A stretch of DNA of 64,000 nucleotides from Pardosa pseudoannulata (Eukaryota > Arthropoda > Arachnida > Araneae > Lycosidae). Both the position numbers and the translations under genes were made by a program. Positions 37,336 to 48,360 of the stretch are shown here, one piece after another. The DNA is taken from assembly GCA_032207245.1 (NCBI GenBank), contig CM063507.1, positions 97,228,694 through 97,292,693 on the forward strand, written 5' to 3'. The stretch's first letter is position 1, and every line of letters begins with the position of its first letter. The notes beneath the pieces were generated by a model. That model made no database searches, had not been told where the DNA came from, and saw only the letters and a list, made by a program, of their open reading frames with translations.

Positions 37336-37602
37336 ATGAGCCAGCCGGCTACAGAGCTCATAAAGGCTTTGGACTCGTTTTTCCATGTCGGCATAAAAAT
37401 GAAGATTGGAACAGGTGGATTTCCGAAACGCTACGAGAGAAGGGGAGGATTTCTAATGTGGAGGATTCATTTTTCGGAGGGCATCAGGTTATCAGCAGTT
37501 AGGGAGATGATAGTCTGCTGTCACTTCTGCCGAGAGAGGGACAGTCTGCTGAAAGCCTGGGAAACAGTAACACCTCTCAATAAATACATCTTTAAAATAT
37601 AA
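37336..37602 (+). pseudogene. Possible LINE ORF1-like fragment
   Basis: The 88-codon ORF contains FLMWRIHFSEGIRL and REMIVCCHFCRERDSLLKAWE. The second part recalls the RNA-binding region of L1-type ORF1 proteins, where a segment like RPIIxKFxxYxDRExVLKAA occurs. The match is weak and from memory of the family only. A nearly parallel ORF exists in unit D at 53,906-54,139 and a frame-disturbed copy at 52,996-53,268. It may be a chance ORF in a duplicated repeat. Confidence 0.3.
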
Positions 37603-38239
37603 GGTGGTCAAACCCAATGACACAGAAATACACCAGTTAGGGTGGAGCAAATTACAAATAACTTCTTTAGCAATCAAACGGAAACAAAATTTATATTAAA
37701 CATTATATATGTGGTAAAATTTTATTAATTTCTACATTCAAAATAACATATACAGGTAATAAGTCATATATATTATTATAAGTTATTATACAGTAACTTA
37801 TAAATAAATAGCAAAAATTTAATAAAAAGAAAGATATGAAAACATTTGATTAGCAGACGTACGTCTACAAACTAAACCATAAAATCCACATATCCATAAG
37901 AAAATTGCATACACATTCCTCCCCCAAAACACACTAAAAAAAAAATAGTATACAGTAGAATTTTGACACATGTTTCTGTAGCTCAAAATCTTGCTATTAC
38001 TTTAATACCCATTTAGGATAATACAGCATAATTAAAATATTCAAATAAAGGAGAAACACAGTAAAAAATTATTGTTCATCAAATATTGTCTGTAACTAAA
38101 ATCTAAATATGCTGACATGTGTGAAAAATACTTTTACTGATATTTATACTGCTAAAGCAATCAAATTCATAATCATGGATGTATGTGCTGCCCTTTATGA
38201 AAAATGATTTTTTAAATACATTCTAACAAAAGATTTTAA

Positions 38240-38486
38240 ACTGAGAATACAAAGATGAAGAATTTGTGCATTTTTTAGCAAATGCTTATTACATATACTG
38301 AATTATTTTGTTACATATACAGTAGAAAAGTATTTCTCAACAGTATGGGAATGAAGATGTCTTTCAAATGTAGAACTCTGAGAAAATGCTTTCTAACATA
38401 CATCACAAGAAAATTGTTTCTCACCAGTATGGGAACGTAGATGTGCTTTCAAACTGGAATTCCAGGAAAATGCTTTCTTACATACA
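38240..38486 (-). pseudogene. Finger relics downstream of gene C
   Basis: After a 2-base deletion near 38,502, two more fingers continue in a shifted frame. One is intact ([17 protein letters not shown]) and one has TGT changed to TAG at its second Cys. The gene C frame itself ends GETIFM-stop because of that deletion. Without the frameshift the array would include at least one more finger. Confidence 0.7.
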
Positions 38487-39809
38487 TCACATGAAAATGG
38501 TTTCACCAGAATGGGAACGAAGATGTGCTTTCAAGTTGGAACGCACAGAAAATGCTTTCTTACATGCATAGCAAGAAAATTGTTTCTCACCAGTATGGGA
38601 TCGAAGATGTGCTTTTAAGTTTCCATTCTGAGAAAATGCTTTATTACATACATCACACGAAAATGGTTTCTCACCAGTATGGGAACGAAAATGTATTTTT
38701 AATTTAGAACTCCGAGAAAATACTTTCTTACATACATTACAAGAAAATGAATTTTCTATAGTATGGGCACGAAGAAGGCTTTTTAATATAGAACGCTGGG
38801 AAAATACTTTCTTATGTACCTCACTAGATAATAAATTATTACCAGTATGGGAACGAAGATGTGCTTTCAAGTCAAAATTCCTAGAAAATGCTTTGTTACA
38901 TACATAACAAGATAATGGCTTCTCACCAGTATGGGAACGAAGATGTGCTTTCAAATTGGAATTATCTGAAAATGCTTTCTTACATATATCACAAAAAAAT
39001 TGTTTCTCACCAGTATGGGAACGAAGATGTGTTTTCAAGTTCGAATTCTGAGAAAAAACTTTCTTGCATATATCACAAGAATATGGTTTCTCACCTGTAT
39101 GGGAATGAATATGTATTTTTAAGCTTGAATTATGAGAAAATGCTTTCTTGCATATATCACAAGAAAATGGTTTCTCCCCAGTATGGGAACGAAGATGTAT
39201 TTTTAATTTTGAACCCTCAGAAAATGCTTTATTACATACATCACAAGAAAATGGTTTCTCACCAGTATGGGAGCGAAAATGTATTTTTAATTTAGAACGC
39301 TGAGAAAATGCTTTATTGCATACATCACAAGAAAACGGTTTCTCACCAGTATGGAAACGAAGATGTGCTTTCAAGTTCGAATTCTGAGAAAAAACTTTCT
39401 TGCATATATCACAAGAATATGGTTTCTCACCTGTATGGGAATGAATATGTATTTTTAAGCTTGAATTATGAGAAAATGCTTTATTGCATACATCACAAGA
39501 AAACGGTTTCTCACCAGTATGGAAACGAAGATGTGCTTTCAAGTTAGAATTTTTAGAAAATGCTTTCTTACATACAATGCAAGAAAATGGCTTCTCCCCA
39601 GTATGGAAACAAAGATGTCTCATTAATTGAGAGCTCTCAGAAAATTCTTTCCTACATACATCACAAGAAAATGGTTTTTTTGCAGTACATGAACATAAAT
39701 GTTTATCTAAGTGGTATGTTTGAGAAAATGATTTATTACAAATATTACATGCAAAAATACTTTCATTTGAATCTAGTAAATTAAAATGATTTAAATCACT
39801 TTTATCCAT
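38487..39809 (-). CDS. C2H2 zinc-finger protein C, 15 finger positions
   Basis: The 440-aa ORF starts [17 protein letters not shown] and has 15 finger units. Finger 1 ends HLCSC, so a Cys replaces the last His, which can still bind zinc. Finger 12 is degenerate (LSSEVHKK, loss of Cys and His ligands). A block of consecutive fingers ([12 protein letters not shown] then [12 protein letters not shown] or THLRSH) occurs twice, at about 39,370-39,500 and 39,050-39,170, showing recent internal duplication. The C-terminus is created by a 2-base deletion that shifts the frame into GETIFM-stop, unlike the DKKP ending of A, B and D. It is probably a nuclear DNA-binding protein; the target is unknown. 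Confidence 0.78.
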   Translation of the reverse strand: MDKSDLNHFNLLDSNESIFACNICNKSFSQTYHLDKHLCSCTAKKPFSCDVCRKEFSESSQLMRHLCFHTGEKPFSCIVCKKAFSKNSNLKAHLRFHTGEKPFSCDVCNKAFSHNSSLKIHIHSHTGEKPYSCDICKKVFSQNSNLKAHLRFHTGEKPFSCDVCNKAFSQRSKLKIHFRSHTGEKPFSCDVCNKAFSEGSKLKIHLRSHTGEKPFSCDICKKAFSHNSSLKIHIHSHTGEKPYSCDICKKVFSQNSNLKTHLRSHTGEKQFFCDICKKAFSDNSNLKAHLRSHTGEKPLSCYVCNKAFSRNFDLKAHLRSHTGNNLLSSEVHKKVFSQRSILKSLLRAHTIENSFSCNVCKKVFSRSSKLKIHFRSHTGEKPFSCDVCNKAFSQNGNLKAHLRSHTGEKQFSCYACKKAFSVRSNLKAHLRSHSGETIFM

Positions 39810-40074
39810 ATTAACAACAAATAAAATTTTAGATAATATATGCTTCTAATTTGTTAACCATTTTATTATGAGAAGACCATATAGATATAGCCACTATATA
39901 TGATATTTTTATTTTTAAAATATATATATTAGAATTTTATCCCTTTCAATAATTTTTCACATGTGTAAAAACTTCTTCATTGAAGCACAAGTCCTTTGTA
40001 CACAGTAATCAATTCAGTATTAAGTGGACCCATCCAGTAGTAATTGTAGATAAACATTCTAAAACAAATGTAAC
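39810..40074 (-). promoter_or_regulatory. 5' leader of gene C with conserved 3' splice site
   Basis: Minus strand poly-T followed by CCTTTTACAG abuts GTTACATTTG at 40,074, homologous to A, B and D. The leader is 265 nt, about 200 nt shorter than its paralogues because of a deletion close to the ATG side. Confidence 0.45.
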
Positions 40075-40215
40075 CTGTAAAAGGAAAAAAAAAAAAAATA
40101 TTCTGCAGTTTAAATATGTGAGTGGTATATGTGACTATACACTATATGTGAGTGGGAAGAATAAGATTCACCATACCAGATATTAAGTGTAACTTAAAGG
40201 TTATATAGTTGCTTT

Positions 40216-41074
40216 CAGGGTTGGAAAAAAAATCTAGATTTTTTTTTTTTTTTAAATCAGATTTATTTGATTTAAATCAGATTTTTTTTATTTAAATCAG
40301 ATTTTTTTTATTTTTTTCTGAATACTAATTTTAATTGTTGTTTTTATGTTTTTTGCAATATACATAGAATAGTTTGTTATAAGAAGTCACATCTTATCTA
40401 TCTAGTATATTCTGCACACTGATTACCTAAACTTAAATATATAAATTTTAAACTAAATACATTCTATTATTTTGTCATTGGATAGTGTAAACTCAATAAG
40501 ATGTCAATTAAATGAACAAATTAAATATTCTTTTAATGCAAACTATTTATTTAAAAAAACAAATCACAATTATTTTAATATTTTTTTAAGTACCGAATTA
40601 TGGATTTGTTTCAATAAAAACACTAGCTTTGATGATTTATCCACTCCTCATTGGTTACGAAGGCTAGAATGAACGATACCAAAAGAAGAAAACTGTCTTT
40701 CCATTCCAGGAGACGAAGCCACGGCTGTTGTTATTTGGTAGACAAACTGGATTTCAAGCTCTGTAATACTCTCTTTACCTCCCATTACATAAAATGAATT
40801 CCACCAGTCATAATCAATCCTTGTACTACCCCTGCTACATATTTTCTGATAACAACCCCTAAATTCTTGGAAGCACATGCTATCTATTTACACTTATTTA
40901 CTTATTGGTATTACTGTGCTGACTGATTCCCAGTTCTCCTGTCTTTGGAATATAGGTTTTAAAATAAGTGGGAAAAAAATGATTTAAATCAATGATTTAA
41001 AAAAAAAATCAACTGATTTAAATCAAGATTTAAATCATGATTTAAATCAACTGATTTAAATCATGCCAACCCTG
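40216..41074 (-). mobile_element. Internally deleted hAT element with ATTTAAAT-rich ends
   Basis: The ends read CAGGGTTGGAA at 40,216 and, inverted, CAGGGTTGGCA ending at 41,074, a common hAT terminus. Both subterminal regions carry repeated GATTTAAATCA palindromes (40,250-40,310 and 40,980-41,060). A transposase C-terminal fragment lies inside at 40,648-40,878. No exact 8-bp duplication is left. Confidence 0.7.
40648..40878 (-). pseudogene. hAT transposase dimerisation-domain fragment
   Basis: The 76-codon ORF contains ASSPGMERQFSSFGIVHSSLRNQ-like sequence, here split as SSPGMERQFSSFG followed by IVHSSLRNQ. This is the conserved hAT C-terminal block with the catalytic-type Glu. The N-terminal part of the transposase is absent. 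It differs from the hAT transposase at 3064-5526. Confidence 0.68.
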
Positions 41075-41094
41075 CTTAGCCTCCCCCAGAAGTC

Positions 41095-41400
41095 TCTCCA
41101 ACAGTCCCTCTATCCTTTGTTGGGATTTCCTCTCGATCTTTGACAAAAATGAATTGCATTGAAGACCTTAATGGGTGTTCTTTCTGCCTTCATTCTTAAG
41201 AGGTGACCAACCCCTCTCATTCTAGCCAATTTCATAGATTTGATATTGTCCAGATCTTTATAGATTTTTTTATAAGTCAAAGTAATATTTCTTCTGCCAG
41301 GGGTTGTATTCCACGTGAGCATCAAAAAATACCTCTCAGGACCACCTTCTCAAAAATCTCTAAGACTCTGTTGTCAAGATTCAAAGCTCTTAGACATAGG
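41095..41400 (-). pseudogene. Fossil LINE reverse-transcriptase C-terminus (unit C)
   Basis: Translation shows RRNITLTYKKIYKDLDNIKSM, RMRGVGHLLRMKAERTPIKV and RSRGNPNKG. Here the GHLLRM and RTPIKV parts are better kept than in A and B. It is the same ancestral insertion. Confidence 0.55.
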
Positions 41401-42258
41401 TTGAAATAAATTTAATGATTTCATGCAAAAAAATAAAGTTTGTAGTTCTCTTAATTACTTGGAACTACTAGGATAGTTAAAAATTTATATAGCAAAATAG
41501 TAATATATAGTAATAAATAATTTATTAAGAACAGTTAAGAAAATATTCCATCTGGACACATGCATTGGCCAACCAAACCACATAAATCTGCCTATTCATT
41601 AGAAAGCTGCATTGTCTCTCTTCCACAGTTTCCCCAACAGAATTATTCAACAATTTCACAAGCTTTTCAAGACATTTTGCAATTTCTCAAAATACTGCCG
41701 TTATTTTAATGTAATTTTAGAAAAATAAAATCTTCAAATAAAACAAAATTAATGAAAATACTTTTTAAATAATGCAATGATGGGACCCCAAATAACTTTT
41801 ATTTACCATTTTATGAACTTTTTTAAGCATGGTGTTTTTACTGCATGCATAGAAGGCACCATGAACTGCATCAAAATGCATAACTGATATCTCACTGTGA
41901 AAAATGAAATTTTGCAGACAGCAATTTTGAACCAAATAGGTCCTTAAGAAATGCAAGATATAAGTTTCTTCTCCCACCAAAGCTGTAAGAAACCCCATGT
42001 AGCCTAAATAATGAAAAGCTCAAACTATTTATAAGATATAAAATTTGCGAACAATAAGTTAAGGAACACAGTACATAATCAAAAACTCAAAGTACTGAAA
42101 AATAACATAAAAATAAGAGATATATTTTTATGGTTATATATAATTTTTTTATATTTATAATTTTTTTTATAAGACAAGGATAACACAACTCATAATAAAT
42201 AATTATATTTGCATAATATCTAAATGATGGGATTCTTAAAATATTGGTAGCAAGAGTG

Positions 42259-42446
42259 TTTGTTTGTTTTGTTTGGAGCGCTACGGTCTACTGTTTTGCA
42301 CACGAGGGCTAATGAGACCGGGACCTACAGCTTAAAGCCGATTCCGAACGGCTACAACATCCATGCCCGCAGCGGGATTCGAACCCGCGAACTCCGGTTC
42401 CGAAGAGCAGCGCTCTACCATTCGGCCATCGTTCGGCAGTGTGAAA
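42259..42446 (-). mobile_element. tRNA-derived SINE, copy 2
   Basis: The target duplication TAGCAAGAGTG lies at 42,248-42,258 and 42,447-42,457. On the minus strand the A box is in TGGCCGAATGGTAGAGC and the B box is GGTTCGAATCCC. The body is nearly identical to copy 1, and the tail is AAACAAAACAAACAAA. The insertion is private to unit C. Confidence 0.88.
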
Positions 42447-42949
42447 TAGCAAGAGTGAAATTAAAACTTAAAATCGCAAAACACTAAATTAAGATAAGAT
42501 GTAAAATTAAATTATAGGCCATGTAAAGACCATTATTTTGACTTTAACTTTTCATATGTACTTGGTTTTGAATTTATTTAAATATTAGCTCATAAATTAC
42601 TATTTTGATAAATAGTTTAATATCTGTAAACTATGAACACATGTAAAAAGTTTGTTCTAGAGATATGAAAATACCATTTTACCATGCCTTTAATACATGT
42701 TTTGTCATATCTAAGTTCATACCTTAAAATTAAGACAATAAATAGAAATACAAAAACTTAATCATTAGTCTCAATAAATTTAATCTGAATTTAATTTTAA
42801 ACTTATTGTTTAAAAAAAGAAAAAGGTTTTTTAGCAACCCTGTTACATTTATGAAGTTTTATTTTTAATTATATATTGGGACTACACAGTCTAAATTTAA
42901 GATAGTGAGCAATTGTTGTGCTTTCTTTTATAATTTTATGTAAATCTAG

Positions 42950-44490
42950 AATACCATTTAACTTTATCTATTAAATTAAAAGTGAATTAATAAGTTTGAT
43001 AAAATAAATTCTAATATAACTTACATATAATGTAGGTTCATTGCGACTATATAGGTAAACAATTAAACTTGCAAACTAGTTACATATTGTTTATAATATA
43101 TTCAAAGTCACTTAAATGAATTTTTACATACATATAACTTACTTGTCACTTTTTGTAGATTTTATACAAAAATGTGTTCGTTAACAAATTATCAGTGGAA
43201 TTCATAAACTGCCTTATTTGAAGTATGAAATCACGCTGTTAGGTTTGTAAATATGAAAGAAGGGAACATACTGTCTAATATTTTTTTTTTTTAAGTCTGC
43301 AATCATAACCATCCTGCATGCGTATTAAATATTATGGGAATACAACATATTCCTGCCATTAGAAATACCAATCTTGATCCTTTATGATCCTGAAATTAAA
43401 GCTATGGAAAAAGTTTGGATTTCACTTATCTGGAATTAAGAAGCATTATACAATTTTCGGATATTGAAAATTTTGGTTTTTTTCAAAGAGATTTCAAAGG
43501 ATTTCTGAGAGAAAGGAAACTGTAATTTGCAATGGCTTATTCAGATTTATAAATTTATTTGTCCAGACTTGTTGGTGTCTGGGAGCAGTACTATGTTTTA
43601 CTGTTTATGGGAAAAGGATCCTTAATTTTATAAAAATTTTAGCCTAAATACCATTTAATTTTATCTATTAAATAAAAAGTGAATTAATAAATGTGATTTA
43701 ATAATTTTTAATATTACTTACAGATAATGTAAGATCATTGTAACTATATAAGTAAAAGATTAGACTTGCAAACAAGGTACATATTCCTTATAATATATTC
43801 CAAATCACTGGAATGCAGTTTTAGAAACAAGCAATTTGTTTCAAAAGTACTGCTATAAGTCATATGGACAATAGCAAAAACCAATTGAAGAATTTTTTTC
43901 CTCTATAGCTTTAAAAAGTTATATATTGCATGTTTCTATAAGGATTGTAAGTAGTATTTACTTCAGTATGTTTTGGGTTATAAAACATCAAAGTTGAATT
44001 TGTATATTCATTTCATTTTATATTGCTGCATTAGTTACACGTATAGTAACAACCTTGAAATGTAAAGAACTTTAATTATAATTAATTATAACATCTTTGT
44101 CAATCAATTGCCATAGAAATTCATAAAGTGCCTTATATGAATTATGAAATCATGCTGTTAGGCTTGTACGTGTGTAAAAGAGGAATTTGCTGCCAATAAT
44201 TCACATGCATGTGTATTAAATATTATGTAAAAGCAAAATATTCATGTCATTACAAATACTAATCTTGATCCTTTAGGATCCTGAAATTATAGATATGGAA
44301 AAACGTTTGAATTTCATTATATGGAATTGAGAAGTATATAATTGCCACTAATACATTTTTCATACAGGATTCGCATACTGGAAATTTAGATCTTTACAAA
44401 AAGTCTTCAATGGATCTCTCAGAGAATGAAAACTGTGATTTGCAAAAGCTTATTCAGATTTATGAATTTATTTACCCTGACTTGTTGGTC
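42950..44490. repeat. Local tandem duplication in the flank of unit C
   Basis: Segments from about 42,950 and 43,640 both run through ACCATTTAA, TTTATCTATTAAAT, AGTGAATTAATAA and TTGCAAAC. Segments at 43,150-43,590 and 44,090-44,490 both run through AATTCATAAA, GAAATCA.GCTGTTAGG and AATTTATTT. A flank block that is single in A and B is therefore doubled here. It is non-coding. Confidence 0.55.
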
Positions 44491-44504
44491 GACCTGACCA
44501 ACGG

Positions 44505-45207
44505 GGGTCAGGTTGACTTAAGAATTGGGTTTCCCCTGCCAAGTGGCGATAAAGCGCCAAATATGGTAACCCAGACTGCTTACTCCTCTCCTCGCCGTGT
44601 TATCTTTTAGTTTATGCTCATTTCTGAGCCTGTTCTTCTTATGTAACTTTTTCGTTATGTTTTAATGCACCTAATTTCTATTGGCTCTGTGGTTAACAGT
44701 ATTTTTAACGCACCATTCAAACTAGTTAAGACTCGTTTTCTGTCATTTTTGCCTGATGATATTGTTTGATGCACTTCTGTTTCGTTTTTGTGTGTGTGAA
44801 TAAGGGGCTTATCAGTAATAAATACGAATGTTCGGTGTGTAAGAATGATATGGTAGGTTGGTTAATTGAAGTTTAATGGCGCTAAATCCTCTAGGAACAA
44901 ACTGTGCCAAACAAGATGAGTAAGAATGATATGCATCTGGTCTAATGTAAAGATCGACCTGATGGAAGTGCATCTAACGGCTAAAGTAAGTGCTTAGGTT
45001 TTTTAATTTCAAGTGATATTTCATGTTATTTTAATTGTAAACTCTTTTGTGTGGAATGAAGGAAGTCAGTTATTTTCGTCCCGCCGAAAATATGCTTCCG
45101 TTCAAAACGTCAGCCTTCCGGTAACTCCGAGCGGAGGAGTTGGCGCGATTGGTGCCATTAAAAAATCGCCAAAAATAGCAGGGGGAACCCAGTTCTTAAG
45201 TAGACCC
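44505..45207. mobile_element. Non-autonomous TIR transposon
   Basis: Ends share an inverted repeat with the core ACTTAAGAAYTGGGTTYCCC then CTGC and, further in, GGCGAT (44,516-44,555 and the complement at 45,163-45,203). The left end has a hairpin around GACCTGACC/GGTCAGGTTGAC. No ORF matches a transposase. The GAACCCAGTT motif also occurs near the left end of the Merlin element, so a Merlin link is possible but unproven. A 68-bp LINE tail is nested inside. Confidence 0.5.
44853..44920 (-). mobile_element. 68-bp LINE 3' tail with 13-bp TSD
   Basis: It is flanked by TAAGAATGATATG at 44,840-44,852 and 44,921-44,933. The insert is homologous to the extreme 3' end of the LINE at 20,551-20,620 (TTTAATGGYGCTAAATCCTC). 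It is an extremely 5'-truncated insertion. Confidence 0.82.
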
Positions 45208-45310
45208 TGTTAGTTTTATAGGACATTAAAGAAGTAATGCTTGATGAAAATTGTCTACAACTTTTGTTTTTAAGGATTTATTGAAACAAAAAGAATCATT
45301 ACAGCCTTAC

Positions 45311-45442
45311 CAAAGATATTCCTAATAGATTTGACCACACTGTGAAACCAATGAATCTGAATTAGTCCTTTGGATAATTCAGTAGTTCTTTTCCTTCACT
45401 AAAATCTCAAATGTCTAAATTCTTTAAAAACTCCTGATATTC
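45311..45442 (-). other. Candidate upstream exon, unit C
   Basis: The minus strand has a TTTCTTAG acceptor and a G|GTAAGG donor enclosing 132 nt homologous to the blocks in A and B. The donor has slipped by a small change from GC|GTAAGT. Inferred only. Confidence 0.32.
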
Positions 45443-45479
45443 CTAAGAAAAAAATGTTTCAAATATAAGTATGTGCAGC

Positions 45480-45996
45480 TAGAGATGTAAAAAACCCGGA
45501 ATTTTGAAGAGGTGGGAATAAACCCTGGAATTTTGGGAACTTTGAGAAGAAATCATTTTAACAATGTTTACATTTATTTTTTCAACAGTGGCTATTTAAG
45601 AGTTAGCATAACATTTGTAAGAGATTTTTTTTTTTTAATTTTGGCAATAAATAAATATATATATTCAAGAAATAATAGCAATGAGCATTTAAATGATTTT
45701 ATAGTAGTACTTATGTAATTAATTACCCTGTTAGTCTTATCAAACACATAACTGGTTGCTTCAATTTTAATTGCTAATATAATAATTATATGCATTATTT
45801 TGGATCATTATTTATTATGTAAATTGCTTTATGCTAAACTTTTCCCCCTCTTTTTATAATATAAAAATAAATATCTTTAAATTAAAAATAACAGTTTATT
45901 ATTTTCTGTAATGCATATAACATTTAAAGGTCAACAGTGTAATCAAATGACACTGTTGCATTTTGTGTTCAATTCTTACACCCCCCCACACACACA

Positions 45997-46044
<48 letters not shown>

Positions 46045-46302
46045 GAGAGAGAGAGAGAGATGTTATCCAAGAAAAATTAATGATTTGTGGGTTTTGTGAT
46101 ACTACAGATTATAGCCTAATATTTATGTAATAATAAAAATATTGGATATTTCTCAAAGGAAAAATATACTCATACTTTCATGCTAAACATAATACCTTGC
46201 CAACTATAGTTAGTTAATCCCAATTATTCAATTTTTTTTTTCATAGCATATATAACAGTTATATTTTGTGAAAATATCAACTTTTGAAGTCTACAACAAA
46301 GA

Positions 46303-46343
<41 letters not shown>

Positions 46344-46452
46344 TGGTTCTGATTGTGTCATAGGAATTGGTTACTTCAAAATTCCCATGTTTTGGAAATT
46401 TTCAAAATTCCCTTCCCAAAAAACACGGTTTTTTCCACTGTTCACAACTCTA
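45480..46452. mobile_element. hAT-type non-autonomous element with 8-bp TSD
   Basis: Ends are TAGAGATGT and, inverted, TAGAGTTGT, flanked by TGTGCAGC at 45,472-45,479 and 46,453-46,460. Units A (10,441) and B (21,899) have the empty site TATGTGTAGCAC. GGAATTTTG-type motifs are repeated at both ends. Inside are a compound CA/TA/GA microsatellite (about 45,980-46,061) and a run of about 39 A (46,302-46,340). No transposase is seen. Confidence 0.72.
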
Positions 46453-46782
46453 TGTGCAGCACAGCGCTAGCATATAAATATTTTAAGATTTTAGTTTTCC
46501 GTTTGGGCAATTATACGTTTAATAAAGTAGAATAAGTAAGAAACAATAATTACCTTAAAATGTTAGTCTTTATCCATAATTCTAAACTTGAGCAGAACAG
46601 TTAAATGTAAACAAAAATTCGAGCTAAAACATAGAACCGATTTCTGCTAAAATAAGCCATTTTACAAATCGAATTTTTATTCTTTCAATAAGTCTGATTC
46701 GAGTAAACCACGCCCCTATTTTTCTTGGCGTAAAGCTTAGCGCTAAGGTAAAAAGACGCTTTGATCAGGAGTTAAACTCAAT

Positions 46783-46956
46783 GGCCCTTACTATGGAAGT
46801 TGCGAGTCGGTTCGCACGTTCGTTGTGACTTCACTTTGACGTCAGCTTGCAGACTTCCATCAAACTATCTTCTTATGCGACCAAACGATCAATCTGACTT
46901 CAAAGTGAAGTTACTACGAACGTGCGAACCGACTCGCAACGTCCAGAGTAAGGGCC
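46783..46956. mobile_element. Foldback MITE 1
   Basis: This 174-bp element has inverted arms of about 66 bp, starting GGCCCTTACT and containing TTGCGAGTCGGTTCGCACG. Flanking AAT on both sides is a possible 3-bp duplication, which with this terminus would fit PIF/Harbinger-type MITEs. No coding. Confidence 0.7.
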
Positions 46957-47190
46957 AATGTCTGCTTATCATGTATTCGTTGTTAAAGTGCAGACTTTAC
47001 AGATCGGCCGATGAAGACACGTTTCAAAGTCTCATGCTTCAAAATTTATTTCTAAACGTTATAAGGGTAGATTTTTTTCAAGTTTTTAATTACAGAAGCT
47101 TTTTAAATATAAAAAAAATTTAATCAATAGATTAAAATTTTTTAAAATAATTTTCTAGGACTCAACTCTAAATTTATGTTTAAAAATACA

Positions 47191-47349
47191 GGCCCTTACT
47201 CTGGGACGTTGCGGTTCGTTTCGCACCTTCGTTTTGACGTCATTTTGACGTCAGCCTGAGAACATTATGAGAGCAAATGATCAAGCTGACGTCAAAGTGA
47301 CGTCACAAACGAAGGTGCGAAACGAACCGCAACGTCCAGAGTAAGCCCC
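47191..47349. mobile_element. Foldback MITE 2
   Basis: This 159-bp relative of the element at 46,783 has arms starting GGCCCTTACTCTGG, or GGGGCTTACTCTGG at the other end. It is flanked by ACA on both sides. The arms carry four TGACGTCA palindromes. It can form a near-perfect hairpin. Confidence 0.7.
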
Positions 47350-48182
47350 ACAGTCTCTGTTTGTCCTGACTGCATTTTCACTTGAGTTGTCTGAAAACAC
47401 GTTTCTGCATCACGATGAACCGATTTCTGCTAAAATAAGTCGTTTTACAAATCGAATTCTTATTCATTCGATTAGTCACGTAGAACACATTTTTGTATAA
47501 AATCTGCAGAAAATCTGCAGTGACTTAGATATTATAATTAATTTATAATTAATTAAAGTTCTGTATATTTCAAGGGTGTTAAAATAAGTAAGTAATGCAG
47601 TAATAGAAATGAAAGAAATATACAAATTCTGCTATGATGTTTTATAACCCAAAACATACTCAAATAAATACTATTTACTTTCTTTATAGCAGCATTCATT
47701 AAGTAATCATCTAGCTTTTTCACTATCAAAAAATTTGATCTAATATAAAATGCAATATAAAAACTTATTCTAGTTATTTCTTAAGTTAAATATATCCTTT
47801 TACAAGAAGAGACTATGTATTTGATTCTTTGCAGTATTAGAAGCATTTAAGTAAATTTTATAACATGTTAAAGCTGTAGAGAAAAAAAAAAATCACCAAT
47901 TAGTTTATACTCTTGTCCAGATAATTTATAAGTGCCTCTGAAATAAATTACATGTTTCTTAAACTGCATTTCAGTGATGTTGAATGTACTTTAAACAATA
48001 CATACCTGGTTTGCAAGTATAACCATTTACTTACGTAGTTATAATGTTGATCCTACATTATATGTAAGTAATATTAAAATTTATTTAATCACACTTATTA
48101 ATTCACTTTTCATTTAATAGTGAAAATTAAATGGTATTTAGGCTAAAATGCACACAACAATCGCTCCCTAACCTAAATTTAT

Positions 48183-48360
48183 GCTGGCCAAACGATGGCC
48201 AATTGGTTAGTGTGCTGGCTTTCGGTACTGGAGTTTGTGGTTTCGAATCCCACTGTTGCATGGATATTTGTAGCCGTTAAACTGTAGGTCCAGATCTCAT
48301 TAGCCTTCATGTTGCAAAAAAGTAGACTGTAGCACTCCAAACCAAATTGAAACCCAAAGT
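48183..48360 (+). mobile_element. tRNA-derived SINE, copy 3 (older)
   Basis: The target duplication CTAAATTTAT lies at 48,173-48,182 and 48,361-48,370. The A box is in TGGCCAATTGGTTAG and the B box is GGTTTCGAATCCC. The body is the same as copies 1 and 2 but more diverged, so this is the oldest of the three. Confidence 0.82.

Larger units (their letters stand above)
36390..46600 (-). repeat. Segmental duplication unit C
   Basis: Unit C holds gene C with flanks homologous to A, B and D. The 3' flank 36,390-38,480 matches D (52,260-54,470, inverted) and contains its own tandem copy (about 36,380-36,780 against 36,955-37,320). The upstream flank carries the RT fossil, an internal duplication and the candidate exon. 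Private insertions are the hAT-type element at 40,216-41,074, the SINE at 42,259-42,446, the TIR element at 44,505-45,207 and the hAT-type element at 45,480-46,452. Bases 37,610-38,240 and 41,410-42,240 show nothing coding. Confidence 0.72.

Noticed and set aside
42260..42487. 75-aa plus-strand ORF, with a similar one at 48,179-48,385 minus
   Set aside because: These are translations of the SINE body and tRNA-like head.
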